NCBI RefSeq assembly: GCF_014196125.1
Contig: NZ_JACIDA010000001.1
Span: forward strand, 186,001 to 250,000
Length of the DNA: 64,000 nucleotides
Origin: Brevundimonas mediterranea
GTDB lineage: Bacteria > Pseudomonadota > Alphaproteobacteria > Caulobacterales > Caulobacteraceae
Reading direction: 5' to 3'
Part shown: positions 1 to 8,781 of the stretch, in pieces
Numbering within the stretch: position 1 is the first letter of the stretch
Layout of the letters: every line of letters starts with the position of its first letter
Program-made: the position numbers and the translations under genes
The notes under the pieces: generated by a model
Told to the model about the DNA's origin: nothing
Seen by the model: only the letters and a program-made list of their open reading frames with translations
Database searches by the model: none

Positions 1-97
1 CAACCTGGCCAAGGGCAAGGTTCCTGCCGCCAAGCCGCGTCTGGGCGACGAGAACAAGATCTCGGCCCGCACCAAGCGCGCCGCCGCCAAGGCCTAA
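1..97 (+). CDS. rplO: Ribosomal protein L15, C-terminal end (partial)
   Basis: An open frame runs in from the left edge and stops at TAA 95-97. The visible 31 residues are Lys/Ala rich and end in RAAAKA, a basic tail expected of a ribosomal protein. The next gene is secY, and rplO normally precedes secY in the spc operon, so L15 is the likely identity. The tail itself is not diagnostic, and L15 in many bacteria ends earlier, so this may be a lineage-specific basic extension. The assignment is by position only. Confidence 0.55.
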   Translation, partial: NLAKGKVPAAKPRLGDENKISARTKRAAAKA

Positions 98-161
98 GCA
101 ACGCGTCGTCGCGGTCTGTATCGGCCGTGGCCTGATTACACCTGCGACGACGAAACAACGG

Positions 162-187
162 AAGCGGCCCTCGCATGAGGGCCGCTT
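162..187 (+). terminator. Perfect hairpin between rplO and secY
   Basis: Arms 162-172 and 177-187 form a perfect 11 bp stem with a GCAT loop. No T-run of useful length follows, so it may be a weak terminator, a Rho-linked site or an mRNA processing or stability element that lowers secY and adk output relative to the ribosomal genes upstream. Confidence 0.5.
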
Positions 188-227
188 TCCGCCTATCTGA
201 CGACTCAGTCAGTCGTGGGGACGCATA

Positions 228-1607
228 ATGGCTTCGGCCGCAGAACAACTCGCCGCCAATATGAACATGGGCTCGTTCGCGAAAGCGACCGAGCTGCACA
301 AGCGCCTGCTGTTCACGCTGGGCGCCTTGCTGGTTTATCGCATCGGGACTTACGTGCCGATCCCGGGCATCAATTCGCAGGCCTTCCTGCAGTTCTTCCA
401 AGACCCCTCGGGTCAGCGCGGCATCCTGGACATGTTCAACATGTTCTCGGGCGGCGCGGTCGAGCGGATGGCCATCTTCGCGCTGAACGTCGCGCCCTAT
501 ATCTCGGCGTCGATCATCGTGCAGCTGATGGGCACCGTGTATCCGCCTTGGGAGAAGCTGAAGAAGGAAGGCGGCGAAAGCGGCCGCAAGCAGCTGAACC
601 AGTACACCCGCTATCTGACGGTGTTCCTGGCCCTGGCCCAGTCCCTCGGCATCGCCGCGGGTCTGAACGCCCAGCCGGGTCTGGTCGACAATCCGGGGAT
701 CTTCTTCCTGGTCTCGACCGTCGTGACCTTGACGGGCGGCACCATGTTCCTGATGTGGCTGGGTGAGCAGGTGACGGCGCGCGGCGTCGGCAACGGCATC
801 TCGCTGATCATCTTCGCCGGCATCGTGGCGGTCCTGCCGTCCACCATCGCCCGCATGCTGGGCCTGGCCCAACAGGGTCAGATGTCCGCCTTCGCCCTGT
901 TGTTCATCGCCGTTCTGGCCGTGGCGACCGTGGTCTTCATCGTCTTCATGGAACGCGCCCAGCGCCGGCTTCTGATCCAGTATCCGAAGCGCCAGGAAGG
1001 CAACCGCATGGCCGGGGGCGAACGCTCGTTCCTGCCGCTGAAGGTCAACACCGCCGGGGTCATCCCGCCGATCTTCGCTTCGTCCCTGCTGATGCTGCCG
1101 ACCACGGTGGCCAGCCTGACCGCCAACGCGGACCTGCCCGGCTATCTGAGCTGGCTGCCGCTGGTGACGGCCCAGCTGACGCACGGTCAGCCGCTGTTCA
1201 TGGCCCTGTACGCCGCCCTGATCATCTTCTTCTGCTTCTTCTACACCTCGATCACCTTCAACCCGGAGGACACGGCTGAGAACCTGCGCAAATACGGCGG
1301 CTTCCTGCCGGGCATCCGTCCGGGCAAGCGGACGGCCGAGTATCTGGACTATGTCCTGACCCGTCTGACAGTGATCGGCGCGGCCTATATCACCGCCGTC
1401 TGTCTGCTGCCCGAGTTCCTGGTCGCCCAGATGGGCAACAGCCTCTACTTCGGCGGAACGTCTATCTTGATTGTCGTGTCCGTCACGATGGACACTGTGG
1501 CCCAGATCCAGTCCCAACTGCTGGCGCACCAGTACGAGGGCCTGATCAAGAAGGCCAAGCTGCGCGGTCGCGGCGGTCGTGGCGCGCCCACTCCGGTGCG
1601 GCGCTGA
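228..1607 (+). CDS. secY: Protein translocase subunit SecY
   Basis: SecY is the channel subunit of the inner-membrane SecYEG translocon and exports or inserts proteins with SecA or the ribosome. The 459-residue product has the family's usual length and about ten hydrophobic segments, beginning near residue 27 (LLFTLGALLVYRIGTYVPIPGIN). The conserved cytosolic loop KYGGFLPGIRPG starts near residue 355. The tail is basic and glycine rich. The ATG at 228 follows a GGGGA ribosome-binding site. It lies between rplO and adk, the standard spc-operon order. Confidence 0.98.
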   Translation: MASAAEQLAANMNMGSFAKATELHKRLLFTLGALLVYRIGTYVPIPGINSQAFLQFFQDPSGQRGILDMFNMFSGGAVERMAIFALNVAPYISASIIVQLMGTVYPPWEKLKKEGGESGRKQLNQYTRYLTVFLALAQSLGIAAGLNAQPGLVDNPGIFFLVSTVVTLTGGTMFLMWLGEQVTARGVGNGISLIIFAGIVAVLPSTIARMLGLAQQGQMSAFALLFIAVLAVATVVFIVFMERAQRRLLIQYPKRQEGNRMAGGERSFLPLKVNTAGVIPPIFASSLLMLPTTVASLTANADLPGYLSWLPLVTAQLTHGQPLFMALYAALIIFFCFFYTSITFNPEDTAENLRKYGGFLPGIRPGKRTAEYLDYVLTRLTVIGAAYITAVCLLPEFLVAQMGNSLYFGGTSILIVVSVTMDTVAQIQSQLLAHQYEGLIKKAKLRGRGGRGAPTPVRR

Positions 1608-1640
1608 GTTGACTACAAGAAGCCTGGGGAGGGCCTACGC

Positions 1641-2201
1641 GTGAACTTGATCCTGTTCGGACCGCCGGCGGCGGGCAAGGGGACACAGGCCAAGCGGCTG
1701 GTCGAAGAGCGGGGCATGGTCCAGCTCTCGACCGGCGACATGCTGCGGGCCGCCATCGCCTCGGGCTCGGAGCTGGGGCTCAAGGTCAAGGACGTGCTGG
1801 CGCGCGGTGATCTGGTGACGGACGAGATCGTCATCGCCCTGATCGAGGATCGCCTGACGGAGGCCGAGGCCGCCGGCGGCGCCATCTTCGACGGCTTCCC
1901 CCGCACCGTGGCCCAGGCCGAGGCCCTGGACGCCATGCTGGCCAAGCGCGGCGCCCAGATCGACGCCGTGGTGCGGCTGAAGGTGGATGATTCCGCCCTG
2001 CTGGAGCGGATCGCCAAACGCTATGCCGAACAGGGCCGTCCCGACGACAATCCCGACACCTTCGTGGTGCGTCTGGACGCCTACAACCGCAACACCGCCC
2101 CGCTGCTTCCCTATTATGAAGCCCAGGGCAAGCTGACCGAAGCGGACGGCATGGGCTCCATCGACTCCGTCGCCAAGGCGATCGACGAAGCTCTGGCGTG
2201 A
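1641..2201 (+). CDS. adk: Adenylate kinase
   Basis: Adenylate kinase interconverts ATP + AMP and 2 ADP in the cytosol. The P-loop GPPAAGKGT is at residues 7-15 and the AMP-site motif DGFPRT at 84-89. At 186 residues it is the short-lid form, without the zinc-binding lid insertion of about 27 residues found in long forms. The start is GTG at 1641 with a GGGGAGG ribosome-binding site just upstream. It follows secY by 33 bp, as is usual in the spc operon. Confidence 0.97.
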   Translation: MNLILFGPPAAGKGTQAKRLVEERGMVQLSTGDMLRAAIASGSELGLKVKDVLARGDLVTDEIVIALIEDRLTEAEAAGGAIFDGFPRTVAQAEALDAMLAKRGAQIDAVVRLKVDDSALLERIAKRYAEQGRPDDNPDTFVVRLDAYNRNTAPLLPYYEAQGKLTEADGMGSIDSVAKAIDEALA

Positions 2202-2231
2202 CCAAACCGGGCGTCGGGCGTTAGACGACCG

Positions 2232-2969
2232 ATGCCTGACGCCAAGACCCCTCATGAAAGAAGGCGCGCCCGCAGACGCTGGCGCGCCTTCGCCGTTCTC
2301 GTTGGGGTGGCCTCGGCGGAACTGGGCCTCGCTCTGCTCCTGGGCCAGGTGAAAGGCAGGGCGCCGGAGGTCTTGGGAACGCCGCCGCGACCGTTGGAGG
2401 TCGTCCTCTATGACCCGCCGCCGCCGATCTCGCTTGAGCCGCCCGCGCCGGAGACCGGGGGCGGCGCCCCGGCCGCGCCTTCCCGCATTCACACACCTCC
2501 GCCGCCGAAACAGGTGCGCCCCGTCGAACTGCCGGCGCCGCCTCGGCCCGCGCCCGAGCCCGCGCCGGTCGTCGGCGTCGCCCCGAGCTCTTCGCCCGAG
2601 CCCGGGTTCGGCCAAGGCGGGGCGGGGACCGGCAGCGGCTCTGGCGTCGGCTCGGGATCAGGCCCTGGAAGCGGCGCGACGGGGCCGCGCCTGATCACCA
2701 GCCCGACCCTGGCCCAGATCCGCGCCAATCACCCGCGCCAGGCCCGCAGCCGCTATGGCCGGGTCGAGCTGTCTTGCCGTATTCGCCTGGACAGCCGGCT
2801 GGAGGCCTGTCGCGTGGTCAGCGAAGACCCCTCCGGTGTCGGCTTCGGCGCGGGCGGGCTGGCGGTGTCGAGCTATTTCCGATTCCAGCCCGCGACCGAG
2901 AACGGCCGCCCCGTCGAGGGGCAGCCGGTGACGGTCGGCATCGACTTCGGCATTCCGCCTCGGCGTTGA
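2232..2969 (+). CDS. TonB-family protein
   Basis: The 245-residue product has the layout of a TonB energy transducer. A basic N-terminus and one membrane segment (about residues 18-40) come first, then a long Pro-rich region (about 50-120), a Gly/Ser linker (about 125-150) and a compact C-terminal domain (about 158-245) with the motif VELSCRIRLDSRLEACRVVSEDP. Such proteins pass proton-motive force from ExbB/ExbD to outer-membrane receptors. No exbB or exbD is adjacent, so it is either a stand-alone TonB paralogue or uses ExbBD encoded elsewhere. It starts 30 bp after adk and may share its transcript. Confidence 0.75.
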   Translation: MPDAKTPHERRRARRRWRAFAVLVGVASAELGLALLLGQVKGRAPEVLGTPPRPLEVVLYDPPPPISLEPPAPETGGGAPAAPSRIHTPPPPKQVRPVELPAPPRPAPEPAPVVGVAPSSSPEPGFGQGGAGTGSGSGVGSGSGPGSGATGPRLITSPTLAQIRANHPRQARSRYGRVELSCRIRLDSRLEACRVVSEDPSGVGFGAGGLAVSSYFRFQPATENGRPVEGQPVTVGIDFGIPPRR

Positions 2970-2979
2970 ACGGCCTTCG

Positions 2980-3009
2980 TTGACAGGGCTTTCGGCGCGC
3001 CCCTCTATG
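2980..3009 (+). promoter_or_regulatory. Candidate promoter of the metalloprotease gene
   Basis: TTGACA (2980-2985) is followed after 18 bases by TCTATG (3004-3009), 23 bases upstream of the ATG at 3033. The -35 is perfect and the -10 is only fair. Confidence 0.4.
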
Positions 3010-3032
3010 GGCGACTCACGGGGGGATGTTCG

Positions 3033-5522
3033 ATGATGCGAATGACGACGGCGACGGCGCTCGCCCTGGTTCTGGCCTGCGGTGCGGCGCCCGCCCTGGC
3101 CTTGGCTCCAGCCTCTCCGCCCACCGCCTCGTCCGTTCAGACTATCGACGGTCTGTTCCCTCTGCAGGTCGATCAGGACAAGGGAACTGTGAAGCTGGAA
3201 CTGCCGGCCCCGGACGCCGATGGCGTCATGGCGCGGGTCATCCATTTCACCACCCTGCGGACCGGCGTCGGGTCGGCGGTCACCGGCCTGGACCGCGCCC
3301 AGATTGGGCCGACCCATATCCTGGTTTTCCGCAAGATCGGCGATCGCGTCGTCGCCGAATACGAGAACCCCGCCTATCGCGCGCCCAACGGTTCGGTCGA
3401 TGAACAGGCGGCCGCTCGTGACGCCTTCTTGAGCTCGACCGTCTGGTCCGGCGCCATCGACAGCCGCACCTCGGACGGCGGTGTGGTCGTCGACATCGGC
3501 AAGTTCCTGACCTGGGACGCGACCGGCATCGCCGCCGCCCTGAAACAGGCGGGGCAGGGAACGTTCAAACCGGTCGCGGATCTGAGCCTGGTCGACGCTT
3601 CGGCCGCCAGGGCCTTCCCCGAGAACCTCGAACTGGAGGCGCGCCTGACCTTCTCTTCGGACGACGCGGGACGCGAGGTGTCGCGCATCGCCCCCGACTC
3701 CCGTCTGGTCACCTTCAACGTCCACCACAGCTTCGTGAAACTGCCGGGCGACGGCTATCAGATGCGGCTGTTCGATCCACGCACCGGGGCGATGAACCAG
3801 GTGGTCGACGACTTCTCGGCGCCGCTGGATGAGCCCATCGTTTCGCGTCTGACCAGCCGCTTCCGACTGGAGAAGACCGATCCCAGCGCCGCGCGCTCGA
3901 CCGTGGTCAAGCCGATCGTATTCTATGTCGACCGCGCCGCGCCCGAGCCGATCCGTTCGGCCCTGGTCGAGGGCGCGTTGTGGTGGGCCGACGCCTTTGA
4001 CAAGGCCGGCTTCATCGACGCCTTCCGCGTCGAGGTCCTGCCCGAGGGCGTGGATCCGATGGACGCCCGCTACAATGTCATCAACTGGGTCAACCGCGCG
4101 ACACGCAGCTGGTCCTACGGCCAGAGCGTGGTCGATCCGCGTACCGGCGAGATCGTCAAGGGTTCGGTCCTGCTGGGTTCGCTGCGCGTCCGTCAGGACA
4201 TGCTGATCTTCGAAGGCCTGGTCGGCGCAGACCGCACCGGCACGGGCGCCCAGGACGATCCCCAGCGCATCGCCCTGGCCCGGATACGTCAGCTGTCAGC
4301 GCATGAGGTCGGCCACGCCATCGGCCTGATGCACAATTTCGCGGCCTCGACCCAGGAGCGGGCCTCCGTGATGGACTATCCGGTGCCGGTGATCGGGATC
4401 GGGGGGGACCAGGCGTTGGACTTCAGCCAGGCTTACGGCGTCGGCATGGGGGCGTGGGATGATTTCGCCATCGACTGGCTGTACGCGCCGGCCGACGCCG
4501 CGACCCTGGACGCCAAGGCGAGGGCAGGGTCCGCGCGGCTGCGCTTCGTCTCTGACGCTGATGCGCGCGTGCCGTCGATGGGCCAGCCCTGGGGCAGTCT
4601 GTGGGACAATGGCTCGGACCCGGTCGCAGAACTAAGCCACCTGATGCAGGTGCGGCGTATCGCCCTGGACCGGTTCGGTCTGCGCAACCTGCCGGCCGGA
4701 TCGCCGGTCAATGATCTGCGACGCCGGCTGGTGCCGATCTATCTGTATCACCGCTACCAGGTGGACGCGGTGCTGAAGCTGGTTGGGGGCACCGACTACG
4801 GCTTCCCCATCGTCGGTGACGGGCGCGAGACGGCGACGCCGGTTCCGGCCGCGACCCAGTCGGCGGCGCTGGACGCCCTGATCGCCACCCTGGATCCGGC
4901 CGAGCTGGTCCTGCCCGTGCCGCTGCTGGACCTGCTGGCGCAGCAGCAGTCGGGCGACGGCGACATTCAGCACCAGATCGAAGTCTTCCCGGGCGAGACC
5001 GGGCGCGGATTCGACGCCGGGGCTGCGGCCGATGTGGCGGCCGAGGTCACCCTGTCGGGCCTGTTCGCGCCGGAACGTGTCAACCGGCTGGTCGAATCGA
5101 CCGCCCGCGATCCCCAGGCCCTGGGTTTGCCCGCCGTTCTGGATCGGACCACGGCCGCCGTCTTCAAGCCCGCAGCGGGACGCTTGGCCGAACCGGCGCG
5201 TCGGGTTCAGGCCCGATATGTCCTGACCCTGGCCGGGCTGGCGCACGGCAAGGATATGTCCGGCACCGCCGCCGCCCTGATCGACGCCGAACTGGAGACG
5301 ATCGGCGCCCGCCTGCGGGGCTCGCGCGCCGCCGATCCGGTACAGCGCGCGCACGACCGCTGGCTGGGCGGCCTATTGACCGATCGCGATCGATTGGATC
5401 AAGTGTTGAGCGATGAACGTCACCCCATCGCCGTCCCCCCGGGCAGCCCCATCGGCGACGTGGATTGCTGGTTGTGCGGGCTCCAGTCGCCGTCATTGCC
5501 CTCAGGCGTTGACGCGATGTGA
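3033..5522 (+). CDS. Secreted zinc-dependent metalloprotease (metzincin type)
   Basis: The 829-residue product starts with a signal peptide (cleavage probably after about residue 24) and carries the extended zinc motif HEVGHAIGLMHNF at residues 424-436. This is the HExxHxxGxxH pattern of metzincins, with a Met-turn candidate at ASVMDYP shortly after. The long N- and C-terminal flanks fit the family of large bacterial zinc-dependent metalloproteases annotated with DUF5117/DUF4953-type domains. It is probably periplasmic or exported; the substrate is unknown. A GGGGGG ribosome-binding site precedes two adjacent ATG codons. A candidate promoter sits just upstream, so it is probably its own transcription unit. 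Its last bases hold the -35 of the rpsM promoter. Confidence 0.85.
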   Translation: MMRMTTATALALVLACGAAPALALAPASPPTASSVQTIDGLFPLQVDQDKGTVKLELPAPDADGVMARVIHFTTLRTGVGSAVTGLDRAQIGPTHILVFRKIGDRVVAEYENPAYRAPNGSVDEQAAARDAFLSSTVWSGAIDSRTSDGGVVVDIGKFLTWDATGIAAALKQAGQGTFKPVADLSLVDASAARAFPENLELEARLTFSSDDAGREVSRIAPDSRLVTFNVHHSFVKLPGDGYQMRLFDPRTGAMNQVVDDFSAPLDEPIVSRLTSRFRLEKTDPSAARSTVVKPIVFYVDRAAPEPIRSALVEGALWWADAFDKAGFIDAFRVEVLPEGVDPMDARYNVINWVNRATRSWSYGQSVVDPRTGEIVKGSVLLGSLRVRQDMLIFEGLVGADRTGTGAQDDPQRIALARIRQLSAHEVGHAIGLMHNFAASTQERASVMDYPVPVIGIGGDQALDFSQAYGVGMGAWDDFAIDWLYAPADAATLDAKARAGSARLRFVSDADARVPSMGQPWGSLWDNGSDPVAELSHLMQVRRIALDRFGLRNLPAGSPVNDLRRRLVPIYLYHRYQVDAVLKLVGGTDYGFPIVGDGRETATPVPAATQSAALDALIATLDPAELVLPVPLLDLLAQQQSGDGDIQHQIEVFPGETGRGFDAGAAADVAAEVTLSGLFAPERVNRLVESTARDPQALGLPAVLDRTTAAVFKPAAGRLAEPARRVQARYVLTLAGLAHGKDMSGTAAALIDAELETIGARLRGSRAADPVQRAHDRWLGGLLTDRDRLDQVLSDERHPIAVPPGSPIGDVDCWLCGLQSPSLPSGVDAM

Positions 5523-5536
5523 ATCATCTGTATAAG
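5509..5536 (+). promoter_or_regulatory. Candidate promoter of the rpsM-rpsK-rpoA-rplQ operon
   Basis: TTGACG (5509-5514), a 16-base spacer and TATAAG (5531-5536) make a good housekeeping promoter. It overlaps the stop codon of the metalloprotease gene and lies about 90 bases before the rpsM start, leaving a structured leader. Confidence 0.65.
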
Positions 5537-5586
5537 GGCGCCTTCCCGCGAAGGGCGCCACGCTCCTGGTTTGTTAACCGGAGCGT
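5537..5586 (+). promoter_or_regulatory. Two-hairpin leader of rpsM
   Basis: Two stem-loops stand back to back. The first pairs GGCGCCTT (5537-5544) with AAGGGCGCC (5551-5559). The second pairs 5560-5571 with 5576-5586, an 11 bp stem with one bulged T and a TGTT loop. The position matches the autoregulatory leader that S4 binds upstream of S13 in E. coli, but this fold is different and S4 control here is only a possibility. Confidence 0.5.
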
Positions 5587-5622
5587 TTGTTGCGTCTGAC
5601 TAACGCGTATCTGGAGAATTTC

Positions 5623-5991
5623 GTGGCCCGTATTGCTGGCGTCAACATCCCGACCAACAAGCGCGTTGAAATCGCGCTTCAGTACATCCATGGCATCGGC
5701 CCCGCCGCCGCCAAGGACATCACCGAGAAGGTCGGCATCGAGCCGGCTCGCCGGGTGAACCAGCTGACGGACGCCGAAGTCCTGTCGATCCGTGAAACGA
5801 TCGACAAGGATCATACGGTCGAGGGCGACCTGCGCCGCGAGACGTCGATGAACATCAAGCGTCTGATGGACCTGGCCTGCTACCGCGGCCTGCGTCACCG
5901 CAAGGGCCTGCCGGTCCGTGGTCAGCGCACGCACACCAACGCCCGCACCCGCAAGGGTCCCGCCAAGCCGATCGCCGGCAAGAAGAAGTAA
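5623..5991 (+). CDS. rpsM: 30S ribosomal protein S13
   Basis: S13 sits in the head of the small subunit and contacts the P-site tRNA and the large subunit. The sequence [25 protein letters not shown] is the standard N-terminus, and the basic tail ([18 protein letters not shown]) is typical. The frame is open from 5587, but the GTG at 5623 is chosen: GGAG (5613-5616) lies six bases upstream, and this gives 122 residues, the normal length. It is the first gene of the alpha operon. Confidence 0.97.
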   Translation: MARIAGVNIPTNKRVEIALQYIHGIGPAAAKDITEKVGIEPARRVNQLTDAEVLSIRETIDKDHTVEGDLRRETSMNIKRLMDLACYRGLRHRKGLPVRGQRTHTNARTRKGPAKPIAGKKK

Positions 5992-6000
5992 GACAGACAC

Positions 6001-6390
6001 ATGGCCAAGGAACCGGGTCGCGTAAAGAAGCGCGAGCGCAAGAACATCACCTCGGGCGTCGCCCACGTGAACGCCAGCTTCAACAACACCATGGTGACCA
6101 TCACCGACGCGCAAGGAAATGCGATTTCCTGGTCGTCGGCCGGTCACATGGGCTTCAAGGGCTCGCGTAAGTCGACCCCGTATGCGGCCCAGATGGCCGC
6201 TGAAGACGCCGGCAAGAAGGCGCAGGAACACGGCGTGAAGACGCTGGAAGTGAACGTCTCGGGTCCGGGTTCCGGCCGTGAATCGGCCCTGCGCGCGCTG
6301 CAGTCGGTCGGTCTGACGATCACGACCATCCGCGACGTCACCCCGATGCCGCACAACGGTTGCCGTCCGCCCAAGCGTCGTCGCGTCTAA
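6001..6390 (+). CDS. rpsK: 30S ribosomal protein S11
   Basis: S11 lies on the 30S platform near the mRNA exit. The 129-residue product has the conserved stretches [44 protein letters not shown] and the C-terminal [16 protein letters not shown]. It begins nine bases after rpsM and is co-transcribed with it. No rpsD (S4) gene follows, unlike the E. coli operon. Confidence 0.98.
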   Translation: MAKEPGRVKKRERKNITSGVAHVNASFNNTMVTITDAQGNAISWSSAGHMGFKGSRKSTPYAAQMAAEDAGKKAQEHGVKTLEVNVSGPGSGRESALRALQSVGLTITTIRDVTPMPHNGCRPPKRRRV

Positions 6391-6418
6391 GCGACACCGC
6401 CTAAAGCACCCCCATCTC

Positions 6419-6461
6419 CGTCGGCTCCACCATGGCCTCGTCGACAAGGCCGGAGCCGACG
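6419..6461 (+). promoter_or_regulatory. Long stem-loop upstream of rpoA
   Basis: In the 91-base rpsK-rpoA gap, arms 6419-6428 and 6452-6461 form a perfect 10 bp stem. A second small hairpin (GGCCT/AGGCC) sits inside its loop. It ends 20 bases before the rpoA ATG, and no T-run follows. It could protect or process the mRNA or modulate rpoA translation. Confidence 0.5.
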
Positions 6462-6481
6462 AAACCCGTTCGAGGGACAAA

Positions 6482-7501
6482 ATGATCGAAAGAAACTGGC
6501 AAGAGCTGATCCGTCCCGAGAAGCCGCAGATCGAGATCGGTTCCGACGCCCAGCGCAAGGCGCGCCTGGTGGCCGAACCCCTCGAACGTGGCTTCGGCGT
6601 GACGCTCGGCAACGCGCTCCGTCGCGTTCTGCTCTCCTCGCTGCAAGGTGCAGCGGTCACCGCCATCCAGATCGACGGCGTCGTTCATGAATTCTCGTCG
6701 CTGGAAGGCGTTCGGGAAGACGTGGTCGACATCGTCCTGAACATCAAGCAACTGGCGCTGCGCATGCACGCCGAAGGCCCCAAGCGCATGACCCTGCGCG
6801 CCACGGGCCCCGGCGCCGTGACGGCCGGCCAGATTGACGTGCCGGCGGACATCGAGGTTCTGAACCCCGATCACGTCATCTGCACCCTGGACGACGGCGC
6901 GTCGGTCCGCATGGAACTGACCGTCCAGAACGGCAAGGGCTACGTCGCCGCCGAGCTGAACCGTCCGGAAGATGCGCCGATCGGCCTGATCGCCGTCGAC
7001 GCCCTGTATTCGCCGGTCAAGCGCGTCGCCTATCGCGTCGAGCCGACCCGCCAGGGCCAGTCGCTGGATTACGACAAGCTGCTGCTGGAAGTCGAAACCA
7101 ATGGCGCGGTCACGCCGGTTGACGCCGTGGCCTACGCCGCGCGCATCCTGCAGGACCAACTGCAGATCTTCATCACCTTCGAAGAGCCCAAGAAGGCTGT
7201 CGAGCAGTCGGACGGCAAGCCCGACCTGCCCTTCAACCCGGCCCTGCTGAAGAAGGTGGACGAGCTGGAGCTGTCGGTCCGTTCGGCCAACTGCCTGAAG
7301 AACGACAACATCGTCTACATCGGCGACCTGATCCAGAAGACCGAGGGCGAAATGCTTCGCACCCCGAACTTCGGCCGCAAGTCGCTGAACGAGATCAAGG
7401 AAGTTCTCGCGACGATGGGCCTCAGCCTCGGCATGGACGTGCCGAACTGGCCGCCCGAAAACATCGAAGATCTGGCCAAGAAGTTCGACGACCAGATCTA
7501 A
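6482..7501 (+). CDS. rpoA: DNA-directed RNA polymerase subunit alpha
   Basis: The alpha subunit dimerises to nucleate RNA polymerase assembly and contacts UP elements and activators. The 339-residue product has the N-terminal dimerisation domain ([23 protein letters not shown] near residue 38) and the C-terminal domain with its helix-hairpin-helix region ([17 protein letters not shown] and [18 protein letters not shown]). The start follows GAGGGA. It is the third gene of the alpha operon. Confidence 0.98.
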   Translation: MIERNWQELIRPEKPQIEIGSDAQRKARLVAEPLERGFGVTLGNALRRVLLSSLQGAAVTAIQIDGVVHEFSSLEGVREDVVDIVLNIKQLALRMHAEGPKRMTLRATGPGAVTAGQIDVPADIEVLNPDHVICTLDDGASVRMELTVQNGKGYVAAELNRPEDAPIGLIAVDALYSPVKRVAYRVEPTRQGQSLDYDKLLLEVETNGAVTPVDAVAYAARILQDQLQIFITFEEPKKAVEQSDGKPDLPFNPALLKKVDELELSVRSANCLKNDNIVYIGDLIQKTEGEMLRTPNFGRKSLNEIKEVLATMGLSLGMDVPNWPPENIEDLAKKFDDQI

Positions 7502-7605
7502 GTTCAACCCTCCGCCCGTCTCCCTCGGGAGAATGCCGGGGCGGTTAGAAGATTACGGTTCCAGGTCCCTGTTGGGATACCGGTTCCGGAGTAGGAGAGA
7601 CCCAG

Positions 7606-8025
7606 ATGCGCCACGGCGCCGCCCATCGTAAACTCGGTCGCACGACCAGCCACCGCACCGCCATGTTCGCGAACATGGCCGCCTCGCTGATCAAGCACGA
7701 GCAAATCACCACGACCCTGCCCAAGGCGAAGGAACTGCGTCCCTTCGTCGAGAAGCTGGTCACCCTGGCCAAGAAGGGCGATCTGCACGCTCGTCGTCAG
7801 GCCATCAGCCAGGTTCGCGACGTGCCGCAAGTCGGCAAGCTGTTCGAAACGCTCGGCCCGCGCTACAGCGAGCGTAACGGCGGCTATATCCGCATCATGA
7901 AGGCCGGCTTCCGTCACGGCGACAACGCCCCGATGGCCGTGATCGAGTTCGTTGATCGCGACGTCGAAGCCAAGGGCAAGGACTCCGGTCCGGTCCTGGC
8001 CTTCGAAGGCGACGACGAGGCTTAA
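7606..8025 (+). CDS. rplQ: 50S ribosomal protein L17
   Basis: L17 lies near the peptide exit tunnel. The N-terminus [34 protein letters not shown] is the family hallmark, and the 139-residue length is normal for alphaproteobacteria, which have an acidic tail after the core. AGGAGAG lies a few bases upstream of the ATG. The 104-base gap after rpoA holds a small TCTCCC/GGGAGA hairpin. It is the last gene of the operon and a strong terminator follows. Confidence 0.98.
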   Translation: MRHGAAHRKLGRTTSHRTAMFANMAASLIKHEQITTTLPKAKELRPFVEKLVTLAKKGDLHARRQAISQVRDVPQVGKLFETLGPRYSERNGGYIRIMKAGFRHGDNAPMAVIEFVDRDVEAKGKDSGPVLAFEGDDEA

Positions 8026-8070
8026 GCCTCGCGTCCCAGCGTTTCTCGTTTCTGACGAGACTGATATTCG

Positions 8071-8103
8071 AAAGGGCGGCCGGAGCGATCCGGCCGCCCT
8101 TTT
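8071..8103 (+). terminator. Rho-independent terminator after rplQ
   Basis: A perfect GC-rich stem (8072-8084 with 8089-8101, GCGA loop) is followed by TTTT. It closes the alpha operon. Confidence 0.9.
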
Positions 8104-8134
8104 GCTTTGACCGGACATGAGGCAAGAGGCGGGA

Positions 8135-8593
8135 ATGACCGCCGCCATCGTCGAATACCGCCCCGACCACGCCGCCGCCTGGGCGCGGCTGAATGAGGCC
8201 TGGCTGGCCGAGGGCGGGTTCGCCATCGAGGCGAAGGATCGGCGCTCCATCGACGATCCGCACGGCGTCTTCATCGCCGGCGGCGGCCGGATCTTCATCG
8301 CCGAACGGAACGGGGCGGCTGTCGGTTGCTGCGCCCTGATCCGCATTCCGGACGGCTTCGAGGTGTCGAAGATGACGGTGACGCCGGCCGCGCGCGGCCT
8401 GGGCCTGGCGCGGCGCCTGCTGGAGGCCTGCGAGGCGGCGGCCCGCGAGGTCGAGGCGACGCATCTGTATCTCGAGACCAACAGCGCCCTGAAGCCGGCC
8501 ATCGCCCTGTACGAAAGCTTCGGCTTCCTCCATCTGCCGTCCCACCCGACCCCCTACGCCCGCGCCGACGTCTTCATGGAGAAACGGCTCTAG
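8135..8593 (+). CDS. GNAT-family N-acetyltransferase
   Basis: A 152-residue cytosolic GNAT acetyltransferase that transfers acetyl from acetyl-CoA to an unknown amine. The acetyl-CoA binding motif is seen as RGLGLARRLLEACE after the core strand FEVSKMTVTPA, and ALYESFGF is the usual C-terminal motif. The ATG at 8135 is preferred to the one at 8117 because GAGG lies upstream at proper spacing. Its TAG stop overlaps the stop of the convergent small gene through a shared CTAG. Confidence 0.8.
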   Translation: MTAAIVEYRPDHAAAWARLNEAWLAEGGFAIEAKDRRSIDDPHGVFIAGGGRIFIAERNGAAVGCCALIRIPDGFEVSKMTVTPAARGLGLARRLLEACEAAAREVEATHLYLETNSALKPAIALYESFGFLHLPSHPTPYARADVFMEKRL

Positions 8594-8709
8594 CCACTGA
8601 AGGCCTCGCCCAGGGCCAGAATCCATATGAGCAGAACGCACAGGCCGTAGACCATCTGGTCCAGGCGGGTGCGTCGGGGCGGGCGCGGCGGCGGGTCCAA
8701 CTGAGGCAT
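8590..8709 (-). CDS. Small single-pass membrane protein (39 aa)
   Basis: This short minus-strand frame encodes a Pro/Arg-rich cytoplasmic N-terminus (MPQLDPPPRPPRRTRLDQ) followed by one hydrophobic helix (about residues 19-36, MVYGLCVLLIWILALGEAF). Third codon positions are GC rich like real genes here. Its stop shares CTAG with the acetyltransferase stop, an arrangement repeated at four other convergent pairs in this window, which supports it being real. The ribosome-binding site is poor. Function unknown. Confidence 0.5.
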   Translation of the reverse strand: MPQLDPPPRPPRRTRLDQMVYGLCVLLIWILALGEAFSG

Positions 8710-8781
8710 GACCAGCTTGGAGCCGATTTCCCTGGAGGCCGAAATCGATTAAGCGGGCAGGGGTCTGTGAGGGGAAGTCAC

